A stretch of DNA of 33,395 nt, from positions 1 to 33,395 of the forward strand of contig DATKXS010000208.1 in the NCBI GenBank assembly GCA_035528895.1. The letters are read 5' to 3'. This DNA is from UBA8522 sp035528895 (GTDB taxonomy: Bacteria; Acidobacteriota; Aminicenantia; Aminicenantales; UBA8522). Shown here piece by piece: positions 14,006-22,073 of the stretch (the stretch's first letter is position 1; each line of letters opens with the position of its first letter). Both the position numbers and the translations under genes were made by a program. The notes below the pieces were generated by a model that searched no databases, was not told the origin of the DNA, and was given only the letters and a program-made list of their open reading frames with translations.

Positions 14006-15538
14006 GTGAACAAAGTCCTCGTCCTCGATTTCGGGTCGCAGTACACCCAGCTCATCGCCCGCAAGGTCCGCGAGCTCGGCGTCTATTCCGAAATATTCCC
14101 CTTTGACACAGCGCTTGCCCGGATAAAAAAAGAGAATCCCCAGGCCCTCATCCTCTCGGGCGGACCCCGCAGCGTCTACGAAAAAGGCGCCCCCCTCGTT
14201 TCGGCGGAGATCTTCCGCCTGGGAATTCCGGTGCTCGGAATCTGCTACGGTGTCCAGCTCATGGCCCATCTTCTCGGCGGCAAGGTCGTGCCTTCGTCCC
14301 ATCGGGAATACGGGTTCGCCCGCCTCGATGTCCGCGACCGCAGCGGGCTCCTCAAGGGGATCAAGAACAAGGGCCAGGTCTGGATGAGCCACGGCGACCG
14401 TGTCGAAAAGGTTCCGCCCCGATTCACTATCACCGGCCGGACCGCCAACACCATGGTGGCCGTCCTCGAATCGCCGGCTCAGACGTGTTTCGGCGTTCAA
14501 TTTCATCCCGAAGTCATCCACACCCACCAGGGCAAGGCTATCCTGGCTAATTTCCTCTTCTCGTTGGCCGGCCTCAAACCGGACTGGAGCATGAAGTCTT
14601 TCATCGAGCGCAAGGTCGCCGAGATCCGCCGGACCGTCGGCAGCGGCCGGGTGATCTGCGGGCTCAGCGGCGGCGTGGACTCACTCGTCACCTCGCTCCT
14701 CGTCCATCGCGCCGTCGGGAAAAGGCTGACCTGTATCTTTGTCGACAACGGGGTGCTCCGGAAAGGCCAGCACGCGGGGCTCATGGAGGAGTTCCGAAAA
14801 AAACTTCATCTCCGGGTCATCGGTGTCGACGCCTCCGCGGTCTTCCTGCGACGCCTCCGCGGCGTCGTCTCGCCCGAACGGAAGCGCAAGATCATCGGCC
14901 GGACGTTCATCGAGATCTTCGAGGCCGAGGCGCGCAAGGTCGGGCGGGCCGATTTTCTTGCCCAGGGAACGATCTACCCTGACGTCATCGAAAGCGCGCC
15001 CGTCAAAGGTCCGTCGGCGACGATCAAATCGCACCACAACGTCGGCGGGCTCCCTAAAGGGCTCCGCTTCAAACTCGTCGAGCCGCTGCGCGAGCTTTTC
15101 AAGGACGAGGTCCGGGCGCTGGCGGCCGAGCTCGGCGTCGACCGCGAATTCATCGCCCAGCATCCGTTTCCGGGGCCTGGCCTGGCCGTCCGGATCCTGG
15201 GGGAGGTCACGCCGGAGCGCATCGCCATCCTCCGTGAGGCCGACGCGATCCTGCTCGAAGAGGTCCGCAAGGCCAGGCTCTACCACAAGCTCTGGCAGGC
15301 CTTCGCCGTCCTGCTTCCTGTGCGCTCTGTCGGGGTGATGGGCGACCAGCGGACCTACCACCAGGTCGTCGTCCTGCGGCTCGTCCAGAGTATGGACGGG
15401 ATGACCGCCAACTGGTATCCGGCCGAGACGAAAACCCTCGCGCGGATATCCACTCGCATCGTCAACGAGGTCCAGGGGGTCAACCGGGTCGTCTATGACA
15501 TCACCACGAAACCGCCCGCGACGATCGAATGGGAATGA
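14006..15538 (+). CDS. guaA: GMP synthase (glutamine-hydrolysing)
   Basis: Converts XMP to GMP with ATP and glutamine, the last step of guanine nucleotide synthesis; cytoplasmic. The N-terminal class I amidotransferase has VLVLDFGSQYTQLIARKVRE, the nucleophile Cys80 in GIPVLGICYGVQLMAH and the His/Glu pair in VQFHPEVIHT. The ATP-pyrophosphatase domain has CGLSGGVDSLVTSLL. The C-terminal dimerisation domain ends with the family-typical TTKPPATIEWE. At 510 aa it is full length. The GTG at 14006 is the only start giving the conserved N-terminus, and it has no Shine-Dalgarno. dnaE begins 16 nt after the stop. Confidence 0.98.
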   Translation: MNKVLVLDFGSQYTQLIARKVRELGVYSEIFPFDTALARIKKENPQALILSGGPRSVYEKGAPLVSAEIFRLGIPVLGICYGVQLMAHLLGGKVVPSSHREYGFARLDVRDRSGLLKGIKNKGQVWMSHGDRVEKVPPRFTITGRTANTMVAVLESPAQTCFGVQFHPEVIHTHQGKAILANFLFSLAGLKPDWSMKSFIERKVAEIRRTVGSGRVICGLSGGVDSLVTSLLVHRAVGKRLTCIFVDNGVLRKGQHAGLMEEFRKKLHLRVIGVDASAVFLRRLRGVVSPERKRKIIGRTFIEIFEAEARKVGRADFLAQGTIYPDVIESAPVKGPSATIKSHHNVGGLPKGLRFKLVEPLRELFKDEVRALAAELGVDREFIAQHPFPGPGLAVRILGEVTPERIAILREADAILLEEVRKARLYHKLWQAFAVLLPVRSVGVMGDQRTYHQVVVLRLVQSMDGMTANWYPAETKTLARISTRIVNEVQGVNRVVYDITTKPPATIEWE

Positions 15539-15554
15539 GCGTCTATAGAATATA

Positions 15555-18500
15555 ATGGAACACTCTTTCATCCATCTGCATAATCATTCCGAGTTCAGCA
15601 TCCTGGACGGCGCCCTCAAGACCTCCGGCTTGGTGGAGGCGGCCTACCAGAACAAGATGCCGGCCGTGGCCTTGACCGATCACGGCAACATCTTCGGGGC
15701 AGTGACCTTCTTCAAGGAGGCCAAGGCCCGCGACATCAAGCCCATCCTCGGCTGTGAGATCTATGTGGCGCCCCGCAGCCGCTTCGACAAGACGGGCGAC
15801 AGTCGTGCCCCCCACCACTTCCATCTCCTCCTGCTGGCCAAGAACGACAAGGGGTACCGAAACCTCTGTCTCCTGCTGAGCAAGGCCTACCTCGAAGGAT
15901 TCTACTACCGGCCCCGGATCGACAAGGAGCTTCTGGCCGGACATACCGAGGGGTTGATCGGGCTTTCAGGCTGCCTCAAGGGCGAGGTCTCCTACTTCCT
16001 GGAGAGAGAGAACGAGGAGGCCGCCGCAAAGGCCGCGGCCGACTATTCCTCGTACTTCGGTCAGGGAAATTTCTACATCGAGCTCCAGGACCACGGCCTC
16101 CCGCCTCAGAAGTCGGTCAACCCCAAGCTCGTCCGGCTGGCCAGGAAGCTTAACCTTCCCCTCGTCGCGACCAACGACATCCACTATCTCCGCAAGGAGG
16201 ATTCCGAAAGCCATGATATCCTCCTCTGCGTCCAGACCAACAAGAAGCTGAGCGACCCGGACCGCATCCGCTTCGGCTCGCAGGAGTTCTATTTTAAATC
16301 GGGCGCCGAGATGGCCGAGCTTTTCAAGGAGGTTCCCGAGGCCATCCAGAACACCACCCATATCGCCTCCCAATGCCATTTCGATTTCCCCTCGGGCAGC
16401 CACTTCCTGCCTCAGTTCAAGGCACCGGGAGAGATTCCGCTCGATGAATACCTGGCCTTTGTGGCCCGGGAAGGGTTCAAGCTGCGGCAGGAGGAGCTCC
16501 AGCCCAAATGGGAGAGAAACGAACTCGGGCATCTCCGGGAGGATTATGAGGACCGGCTGGTGCGCGAGCTCGAGCTCGTCAAGCAGATGGGCTTCGAAGG
16601 CTATTTCCTGACCGTCTGGGACCTCATCCAGACCGCCAAGTCCCGGGGGATCCCGGTCGGCCCGGGACGGGGTTCGGCCGCCGGAAGCTGCCTGGCCTAC
16701 TGCCTCGGCATCACCGAGATCGACCCGCTTGAGTACGACCTCCTGTTCGAGCGGTTCCTCAACCCCGAGCGCATCAGCCTGCCCGACATCGACATCGATT
16801 TCTGCGGCCGGCGCCGCGGCGAGATCATCGACTATGTGACCAACAAATATGGACGGGAGAACGTCTCCCAAATCATCACCTTCGGGACGATGGCTGCCCG
16901 GGCCGCCATCCGGGACGTCGGCCGCGTGCTCGAAGTGCCCTTGCCGGAAGTCGACCGGATCGCCAAGATGATCCCACCGACCGGCCCGGACTCGACCATC
17001 GACGGCGCCCTGGAAAAGATCCCCCAGCTCCGGGAGCTGCGTGACAAGAACGCCAAGATCGCTCATCTTCTGGCCGTCGCCCGGAACCTTGAAGGCCAGG
17101 TCCGCCATCCCTCCATCCACGCCGCCGGGATCGTCATCACCCCCCGGCCGCTCGTCGAGTTCATGCCCCTTTACCAGTCGGTCAAGGGCGAGATCACAAG
17201 CCAGTTCGCCATGGGGGACATCGAGGCCATAGGCCTGCTCAAGATGGACCTGCTGGGCCTGCGCAACCTGACGGTCATCCAGGACACCATCGAGCTCGTG
17301 GCCAAGACCCTGGGCGAGAAGGTGGATATCAAAACGATCCCCCTGGACGACCCGGCCACGTTCGCCCTTTTCCAGGCCGGCAGCACCGACGGCGTCTTCC
17401 AGTTCGAAAGCTCGGGGATGAAGGACCTGCTACGCAACTACAAGCCGGAGATGTTCCGCGACCTCATCGCCCTCAACGCCCTCTACCGCCCGGGCCCGCT
17501 CAACAGCGGCATGACGGCCGAGTTCGTCAAGCGGAAGAACCACCCCGACCAGATCTCCTACGAGCTCCCCGAGCTCGAGCCCATTCTCAAGGAGACGCGC
17601 GGGATCATCGTCTATCAAGAACAGGTCATGAAGATCGCCACCGAGCTGGCCGGGTTCACGCTGGCCGAAGCCGACATCCTGCGCAAGGCCATGGGCAAGA
17701 AAGTCACCAGCATGATGAAGGCGCAGAAGCAGAGGTTCGTCCAGGGCGCTAAAAAAAGGGGCATCAGCTCGTCCCAGGCGAACAAGATTTTCGAGCAGAT
17801 CAAGCATTTCGCTGAATACGGGTTCAACAAGTCGCACAGCGCGGCCTATGCCTACCTCGCCTACGAGACCGCCTACCTCAAAGCCCATTATCCGGCCCAT
17901 TTCATGGCCGCCCTCCTGACCTCCGAGGCCGAGCGGGGAGCGACCAGCCAGGTCATCAAGTACATCAACGAATGCCAGAACATGGGCATCCGGGTCCTGC
18001 CGCCCGACGTCAACGAGAGCGATTTCAGCTTCACGGTGAAGAACGGCGAGGTCAGGTTCGGGCTGGCGGCCGTCAAGAACGTCGGCGAGACGGCGGCCCG
18101 CGAGGTTTTGCGGGAGAGGGAGAAGCGCGGCCGGTTCAATTCGCCCTTCGAGATCGCGGCCGGCACGGACCAGCGGACGGTTAACAAGAAAGTGCTGGAA
18201 AGCCTGATCAAGGCCGGGGCCTTCGACTCGCTCGGCTGGCGCCGCTCTCAGTTATTCCACCTCATCGATACTATGACAGACTACGGCCACGGACTGCAGA
18301 AGATGAGACAGACCCCGCAGAGCCTTCTTTTCGGAGGGAGCCAACTCGCGCCCCCGGATATCCCGGCTGAAGTCAAAGAGATGCGGGAGTGGGATGAGTC
18401 CCTGTTCCTTTCCTATGAGAAGGACGCGCTGGGGTTTTACATCACCGGCCATCCCCTGGCCCAGTTCGAAAAAAGGCTCAAGAAACTGACCTCTCACTCG

Positions 18501-19034
18501 CTCGGCCAGCTCGACGAGGAGAAGGACTTCAACAGTGAGATCCGGGTCGCCGGCATCATCAGCGCCATCCGTTTCGTCAAGACCCGGAAGGACGAGCGCA
18601 TGGCTACGTTCATCCTGGAAGACCTGAGCGGCCGGATCGATGTGGTGGCCTTCCCGGACAGCTTCAAGCGGTTCTCCGAACACCTGCGGGAGGGAAACCT
18701 GGTCTGGGTCAAGGGGCGGTTCATGGGTGAGGGCGAGAACCGCCGGATCAGCCTGAACGAGGTCATGCCGCTCGGGGATGCTTTCCAGAAGCAGGCCAAG
18801 AAGGTCATCCTCCGGATCTTCCTCCCCGGCCTGGAGGAATCGGTCATCGTCGAGCTCAAGGAGCTGCTCGAAAAGAACCCCGGCGAATGCCCGGTCTTTT
18901 TCGAGCTGGAAACCCCTCATTCCTACCGTGTCATCGCCCAATCCATCGAGGTCCACAGTGTCTCTCCCTCGGAAGAGCTCACCCGCGGCGTCGAGCAGCT
19001 CCTGGGAGACAATTCCGTCTTCATCGAATATTAA
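15555..19034 (+). CDS. dnaE: DNA polymerase III subunit alpha
   Basis: Replicative polymerase of the DnaE1 type, 1159 aa, full length. The N-terminal PHP domain starts FIHLHNHSEFSILDGALK. The polymerase core has VGPGRGSAAGSCLAYCLGIT, the catalytic aspartates in LPDIDIDFCGRRRGEIIDYV and the third near LLKMDLLGLRNLTVI; fingers include GFNKSHSAAYAYLAYETAYL. The C-terminal OB fold is EIRVAGIISAIRFVKTRKDE to RIDVVAFPDSF. The ATG at 15555 has no Shine-Dalgarno at normal distance, and it follows guaA by 16 nt, so it may depend on coupling or on an internal promoter (TATAGA at 15544). The last base of its stop codon is the first base of a 31-bp inverted repeat. Confidence 0.98.
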   Translation: MEHSFIHLHNHSEFSILDGALKTSGLVEAAYQNKMPAVALTDHGNIFGAVTFFKEAKARDIKPILGCEIYVAPRSRFDKTGDSRAPHHFHLLLLAKNDKGYRNLCLLLSKAYLEGFYYRPRIDKELLAGHTEGLIGLSGCLKGEVSYFLERENEEAAAKAAADYSSYFGQGNFYIELQDHGLPPQKSVNPKLVRLARKLNLPLVATNDIHYLRKEDSESHDILLCVQTNKKLSDPDRIRFGSQEFYFKSGAEMAELFKEVPEAIQNTTHIASQCHFDFPSGSHFLPQFKAPGEIPLDEYLAFVAREGFKLRQEELQPKWERNELGHLREDYEDRLVRELELVKQMGFEGYFLTVWDLIQTAKSRGIPVGPGRGSAAGSCLAYCLGITEIDPLEYDLLFERFLNPERISLPDIDIDFCGRRRGEIIDYVTNKYGRENVSQIITFGTMAARAAIRDVGRVLEVPLPEVDRIAKMIPPTGPDSTIDGALEKIPQLRELRDKNAKIAHLLAVARNLEGQVRHPSIHAAGIVITPRPLVEFMPLYQSVKGEITSQFAMGDIEAIGLLKMDLLGLRNLTVIQDTIELVAKTLGEKVDIKTIPLDDPATFALFQAGSTDGVFQFESSGMKDLLRNYKPEMFRDLIALNALYRPGPLNSGMTAEFVKRKNHPDQISYELPELEPILKETRGIIVYQEQVMKIATELAGFTLAEADILRKAMGKKVTSMMKAQKQRFVQGAKKRGISSSQANKIFEQIKHFAEYGFNKSHSAAYAYLAYETAYLKAHYPAHFMAALLTSEAERGATSQVIKYINECQNMGIRVLPPDVNESDFSFTVKNGEVRFGLAAVKNVGETAAREVLREREKRGRFNSPFEIAAGTDQRTVNKKVLESLIKAGAFDSLGWRRSQLFHLIDTMTDYGHGLQKMRQTPQSLLFGGSQLAPPDIPAEVKEMREWDESLFLSYEKDALGFYITGHPLAQFEKRLKKLTSHSLGQLDEEKDFNSEIRVAGIISAIRFVKTRKDERMATFILEDLSGRIDVVAFPDSFKRFSEHLREGNLVWVKGRFMGEGENRRISLNEVMPLGDAFQKQAKKVILRIFLPGLEESVIVELKELLEKNPGECPVFFELETPHSYRVIAQSIEVHSVSPSEELTRGVEQLLGDNSVFIEY

Positions 19035-19134
19035 GGGGACGCTCCCCAAAGGGACACCCTACTTCCCTCAAAATCATGAGAATAGAGAACGTTCCTCTGA
19101 TTAAAGTAGGGTGTCCCTTTGGGGAGCGTCCCCT
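19034..19134. repeat. 31-bp perfect inverted repeat with 39-nt loop
   Basis: Left arm 19034-19064 and right arm 19104-19134 are perfect complements over 31 bp, starting AGGGGACGCTCCCC and ending CACCCTACTT on the left. The 39-nt loop is AT-richer and contains TCATGA. A small GGGG/CCCC stem exists inside each arm. The element starts on the final base of the dnaE stop. It could act as a strong terminator, but arm length and symmetry are more like a non-autonomous palindromic element of the kind mobilised by REP-associated transposases. Confidence 0.8.
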
Positions 19135-19140
19135 AATCCG

Positions 19141-19168
19141 TTGACAGATTCCGGGGAATAAAGATAAT
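19141..19168 (+). promoter_or_regulatory. Promoter of the pseudo-receiver/birA/coaX/rnr operon
   Basis: Perfect TTGACA (19141-19146), 16-nt spacer, GATAAT (19163-19168). Predicted start about 19175, giving a 19-nt leader without a Shine-Dalgarno before the ATG at 19194. It lies just after the inverted repeat, so the operon is probably insulated from dnaE. Confidence 0.6.
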
Positions 19169-19193
19169 TAAAGACGGTTTTTATGAACTTGCC

Positions 19194-19811
19194 ATGCCGT
19201 ACAAATTGATCCTGGCCGATCTCAGCCCGTCCGTCCAGAGGGTCGTGCAGATGGCCTTCCCGGTGCCGGAATTCGAGATCCAGGCCATCGGGGACGGACT
19301 CCAAGTGATCGAAGCCCTTGGCCGGTTCGACCCGGATGCCGTCCTTCTCAGCCTGACTCTTCCCTCCCGGGACGGCTACGAAGTCGGACGCTACCTCCGG
19401 AGCCGGGACGAGTTCAGGAAGGTCGCCCTCATCCTGCTCAAGAACGCTTTTGAGCCGCTGGATGGGGAGAGGCTCAATGGCCTCGATTGCGACGGGATCG
19501 TCCAGAAGCCCTTCGATTCCGAACGGCTGGTTCGGCTTGTGCGGGAGACGGTCGACCGCAAAAAGGTCCCGCCCTCCTTTCCCGAGGAGTCGTTGATCGA
19601 GGAGATCCCCTCGGCCGGCGTGCGTTCTTTGTTCGAGGAAGAAGAATTCATCCCGCCCCCCCCCTCGTCGCGGTCCGGGGAGGACCTCGATGACAGGATC
19701 AGAATCATGCTCCGGGAAGAGATCCTTTCAGTCGAGCGGGAGCTCGAAAAACGGCTGAAGGCGTCTCTCCGGGCAGACTTCAAGGAATGGTTCGACAAAG
19801 AAAGGAAGTAG
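19194..19811 (+). CDS. Receiver-like protein lacking the phospho-acceptor aspartate
   Basis: Residues about 1-120 form a CheY-like receiver fold: YKLILADLSPSVQRVVQMAF, the central strand DPDAVLLSLTLPSRDGYEVG, and the conserved Lys104 in VQKPFDSERL. The phospho-acceptor position is Ser53 (LLS where LLD is expected), the switch Thr/Ser position is Lys82 and only one N-terminal acidic residue (Asp9) remains, so it cannot be phosphorylated in the usual way. After an acidic Pro-rich linker (EEEEFIPPPPSS) the C-terminus is a charged amphipathic helix (about 165-205), perhaps a coiled coil. No output domain. It probably works as a scaffold or protein-binding module; the partner is unknown. First gene of a six-gene run. 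Confidence 0.75.
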   Translation: MPYKLILADLSPSVQRVVQMAFPVPEFEIQAIGDGLQVIEALGRFDPDAVLLSLTLPSRDGYEVGRYLRSRDEFRKVALILLKNAFEPLDGERLNGLDCDGIVQKPFDSERLVRLVRETVDRKKVPPSFPEESLIEEIPSAGVRSLFEEEEFIPPPPSSRSGEDLDDRIRIMLREEILSVERELEKRLKASLRADFKEWFDKERK

Positions 19812-19843
19812 ACGCCGTCCGGGCGGACGGCAGCCGGGCTTCC

Positions 19844-20593
19844 ATGACTATCGGAGCGATCATCCACTGTTTTTCGAGTTGTCCCTCGACCAACGACCTG
19901 GCCAAGCGTCTGGCCCGGGAAGGCTTGGCCGAAGGCACGGTGGTCGTCGCCGAAGAGCAGACAGAGGGAAGAGGGACCAAGGGGCGGATCTGGCATTCTC
20001 CCCCCGGACAAGGTCTTTATGCCTCCGTCATCTTACGGCCGCGCCGCACGGACCTGTCGCTTCTCCCGCTGGCCGCCGGGGTCGGCTGTGTCGAGGCCAT
20101 CCGGGAAGCCACGGGTGTGGAGGCCGCTCTGGAGTGGCCGAACGATATCGTCCGGGGCGGCCGGAAGCTCGGCGGCATCCTCTGTGAGACCGACTTCCTG
20201 GGGAATGCGCTGAGCCATGCGGTCCTGGGCATCGGGCTGAACATCGGCCAGAAAAGGGAAGATTTCCCCCCTCCTCTCCGGTCGACGGCGACTTCGCTCC
20301 GGCTCGCCCTGGGGCGGGAGGTCGACAGGCCGGCGCTCGAGACCGCGCTCTGGTCGGCACTGGACCGCTGGTATACGGCTTTCACGCGCGGTCGTCGAGA
20401 CGAGATCGTCCGGGCGTATGAGTCGAAGCTGATGATCCCGGTCGGAGCCGTCATCGAAGTCCGGAAGGAGGGAGAAACGCTGCCCGGTGTCTTCCGCGGG
20501 ATCGACCTCCGGGCGAGGTTGAGATTGGAGAGAGACGGGAAGGTCCGGCTGCTGTCTCCAGCAGAAATCGTGGCGATCGATTATAATAGGTGA
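19844..20593 (+). CDS. birA: Biotin--[acetyl-CoA-carboxylase] ligase, without repressor domain
   Basis: Attaches biotin to the carrier lysine of biotin enzymes through biotinyl-AMP; cytoplasmic. Motifs: CPSTNDLAKRLA, the biotin/ATP loop EGRGTKGRIWHSP (family GRGRxGRxW), LEWPNDIVRGGRKLGGILCE, and a C-terminal SH3-like part (VIEVRKEGETLPGVFRGID). The N-terminal winged helix of E. coli BirA is absent, so this is a class I ligase that does not bind DNA. I prefer the ATG at 19844 (249 aa) because the domain begins there; an ATG at 19787 in the same frame would overlap the previous gene by 25 nt. Neither has a good ribosome site. Confidence 0.93.
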   Translation: MTIGAIIHCFSSCPSTNDLAKRLAREGLAEGTVVVAEEQTEGRGTKGRIWHSPPGQGLYASVILRPRRTDLSLLPLAAGVGCVEAIREATGVEAALEWPNDIVRGGRKLGGILCETDFLGNALSHAVLGIGLNIGQKREDFPPPLRSTATSLRLALGREVDRPALETALWSALDRWYTAFTRGRRDEIVRAYESKLMIPVGAVIEVRKEGETLPGVFRGIDLRARLRLERDGKVRLLSPAEIVAIDYNR

Positions 20594-20619
20594 AGGCCCC
20601 GGCAAAGGAGAGATGAACC

Positions 20620-21402
20620 ATGCTTCTGGCCATAGACATCGGAAATACGACCATCGCCATGGGCATCTTTGAGGGAAAGAAGCTGCTCAGAGACTGGAGC
20701 GTCCGGTCGGAGCGGGAGAAGACCGCCGATGAGTACAGCATCATGCTGCTTGAGCTGTTGCGTTCTGCCGCCATCGATCCCGCGGCCATAAATGGGGTCA
20801 TCATCTCCAGCGTCGTGCCGCCGCTGACGCCGGCCTTTCAGGCCCTGAGCCGGAATCTGTGCGGAGTGAAGGCTCTCATCGTCGGGCCCGGCCTGCGGAC
20901 CGGCATGCCCATCCTTTACGAGAATCCCGGCGAGGTCGGGGCCGACCGGGTAGTCGCTTCGGTCGGCGCCTTCGAAAAATACGGCGGCCCCTGCATCATC
21001 GTCGATTTCGGCACGGCCACTACCTTTGACGCCGTCACCGCCAAGGGCGAGTACCTGGGGGGAGCGATCGCTCCCGGGATCCAGATCTCGGCCGAGGCCC
21101 TCTACCTGCGCACGGCCAAGCTGCCGCGGATCGAGGTCGTCAAACCGAAAAAAGCCATCGGCAAGACCACGGTCGCCAGCATGCAGTCGGGGATTTATTT
21201 CGGCTACATCGGCCTGGTCAATAACATCATCGCCGAGATCACGAGGGAACTCGGAGCGGAGCCGAAGATAATCGTCACCGGAGGTTTTGCCGCCCAGCTC
21301 GGACCGGCGATCAAAGTCCCCCCCCACCACGAGCCCCACCTGGTCCTGGAAGGGCTGCGGATCGTCTTCGAGCGGAACCGGGAGGAGAAGCCGGCCGTCT
21401 GA
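20620..21402 (+). CDS. coaX: Type III pantothenate kinase
   Basis: First step of coenzyme A synthesis, phosphorylating pantothenate; the type III enzyme belongs to the ASKHA fold and is not inhibited by CoA. Motifs: LLAIDIGNTTIAMGIFEG (phosphate 1), NPGEVGADRVVASVGAFEKY, and CIIVDFGTATTFDAVTAKG (phosphate 2), then GGAIAPGIQISAEALY. 260 aa, full length. AAAGGAGAG lies upstream of the ATG at 20620. The birA-coaX pairing is common in bacteria and joins two cofactor steps. Confidence 0.96.
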   Translation: MLLAIDIGNTTIAMGIFEGKKLLRDWSVRSEREKTADEYSIMLLELLRSAAIDPAAINGVIISSVVPPLTPAFQALSRNLCGVKALIVGPGLRTGMPILYENPGEVGADRVVASVGAFEKYGGPCIIVDFGTATTFDAVTAKGEYLGGAIAPGIQISAEALYLRTAKLPRIEVVKPKKAIGKTTVASMQSGIYFGYIGLVNNIIAEITRELGAEPKIIVTGGFAAQLGPAIKVPPHHEPHLVLEGLRIVFERNREEKPAV

Positions 21403-21433
21403 AGACGGAAAGGCGGACGGAACGAGAGGGCCC

Positions 21434-22072
21434 ATGTCCCGCAGGGAGAAGCAGAGCTTCTATTATCAGCAGATCGCCCAGGCTTTTTTCGCCCGCCGGG
21501 GAGCGCCGTATGTCCTCTCCTCCCGGGATATGGTGACGATCTCTTCCTGGGAAGAAACGGGGATTCCGTTGCGGGTTGTCCTGGAGGGGATCGAGCGGGC
21601 CTTCGAAAGATCCCGCCCCCGGCTTGCCCGGGGACGGAAGATGTCCTCGCTGTCTTTCTGCCAGACCGAGGTCATGAAGGCCTATAACGGATTCAGAGAC
21701 CGGAAGGTCGGCCGGGACAGGAAAGAGCGCTCGCGGGAAGAAAAAAGAAAGAAAATCAGTCTCGAGGTTAAGAAGTTCCTCGAGTCCTTGCCGCCCGAAG
21801 TGGAATTTCTCCGGGAAGCCTATCGAGAGGCTCTGGCCGCGCTTTCGCGGAAAAATGTGGTTGAGGATGCGCTCGAGCGTTTGGACGAGAAGGTCGAACA
21901 ACTCATCCTCCGGCGGGCCGAGGCTGACGACCGGGGCGAGATGGAGAAGTGTCGCCGGGCGGATTTTCCCGGCCGTCCCGCAGCGGAACTCGACGAGATC
22001 TACCGGCTTCAGCTCGTCAAGCGGTGGCGAGAGAAATACCGGATCCCCTATCTGAGTTTTTTCTATTATTGA
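21434..22072 (+). CDS. Conserved-looking protein of unknown function
   Basis: 212-aa cytoplasmic protein, highly charged, no signal or membrane segment. The N-terminal 80 residues look like a folded helical module (FYYQQIAQAFFARRGAPYVL, then WEETGIPLRVVLEGIERAFE). The middle is very rich in Lys/Arg/Glu and probably helical. The C-terminus is compact and aromatic, ending RWREKYRIPYLSFFYY. The ATG at 21434 has GAGAGGG upstream; the frame is open further up, inside coaX, without sense. It ends 1 nt before rnr. I do not recognise a family. The position before RNase R and the basic composition suggest an RNA- or DNA-related role, as inference only. Confidence 0.8.
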   Translation: MSRREKQSFYYQQIAQAFFARRGAPYVLSSRDMVTISSWEETGIPLRVVLEGIERAFERSRPRLARGRKMSSLSFCQTEVMKAYNGFRDRKVGRDRKERSREEKRKKISLEVKKFLESLPPEVEFLREAYREALAALSRKNVVEDALERLDEKVEQLILRRAEADDRGEMEKCRRADFPGRPAAELDEIYRLQLVKRWREKYRIPYLSFFYY

Positions 22073-22073
22073 A

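Noticed and set aside
15966..17120. 384-codon open frame antisense to dnaE
   Set aside because: No recognisable fold or start signal; shadow of dnaE.
19034..19134. CRISPR repeat or ordinary rho-independent terminator
   Set aside because: Only one pair of arms, inverted rather than direct, and no T-run after the stem.
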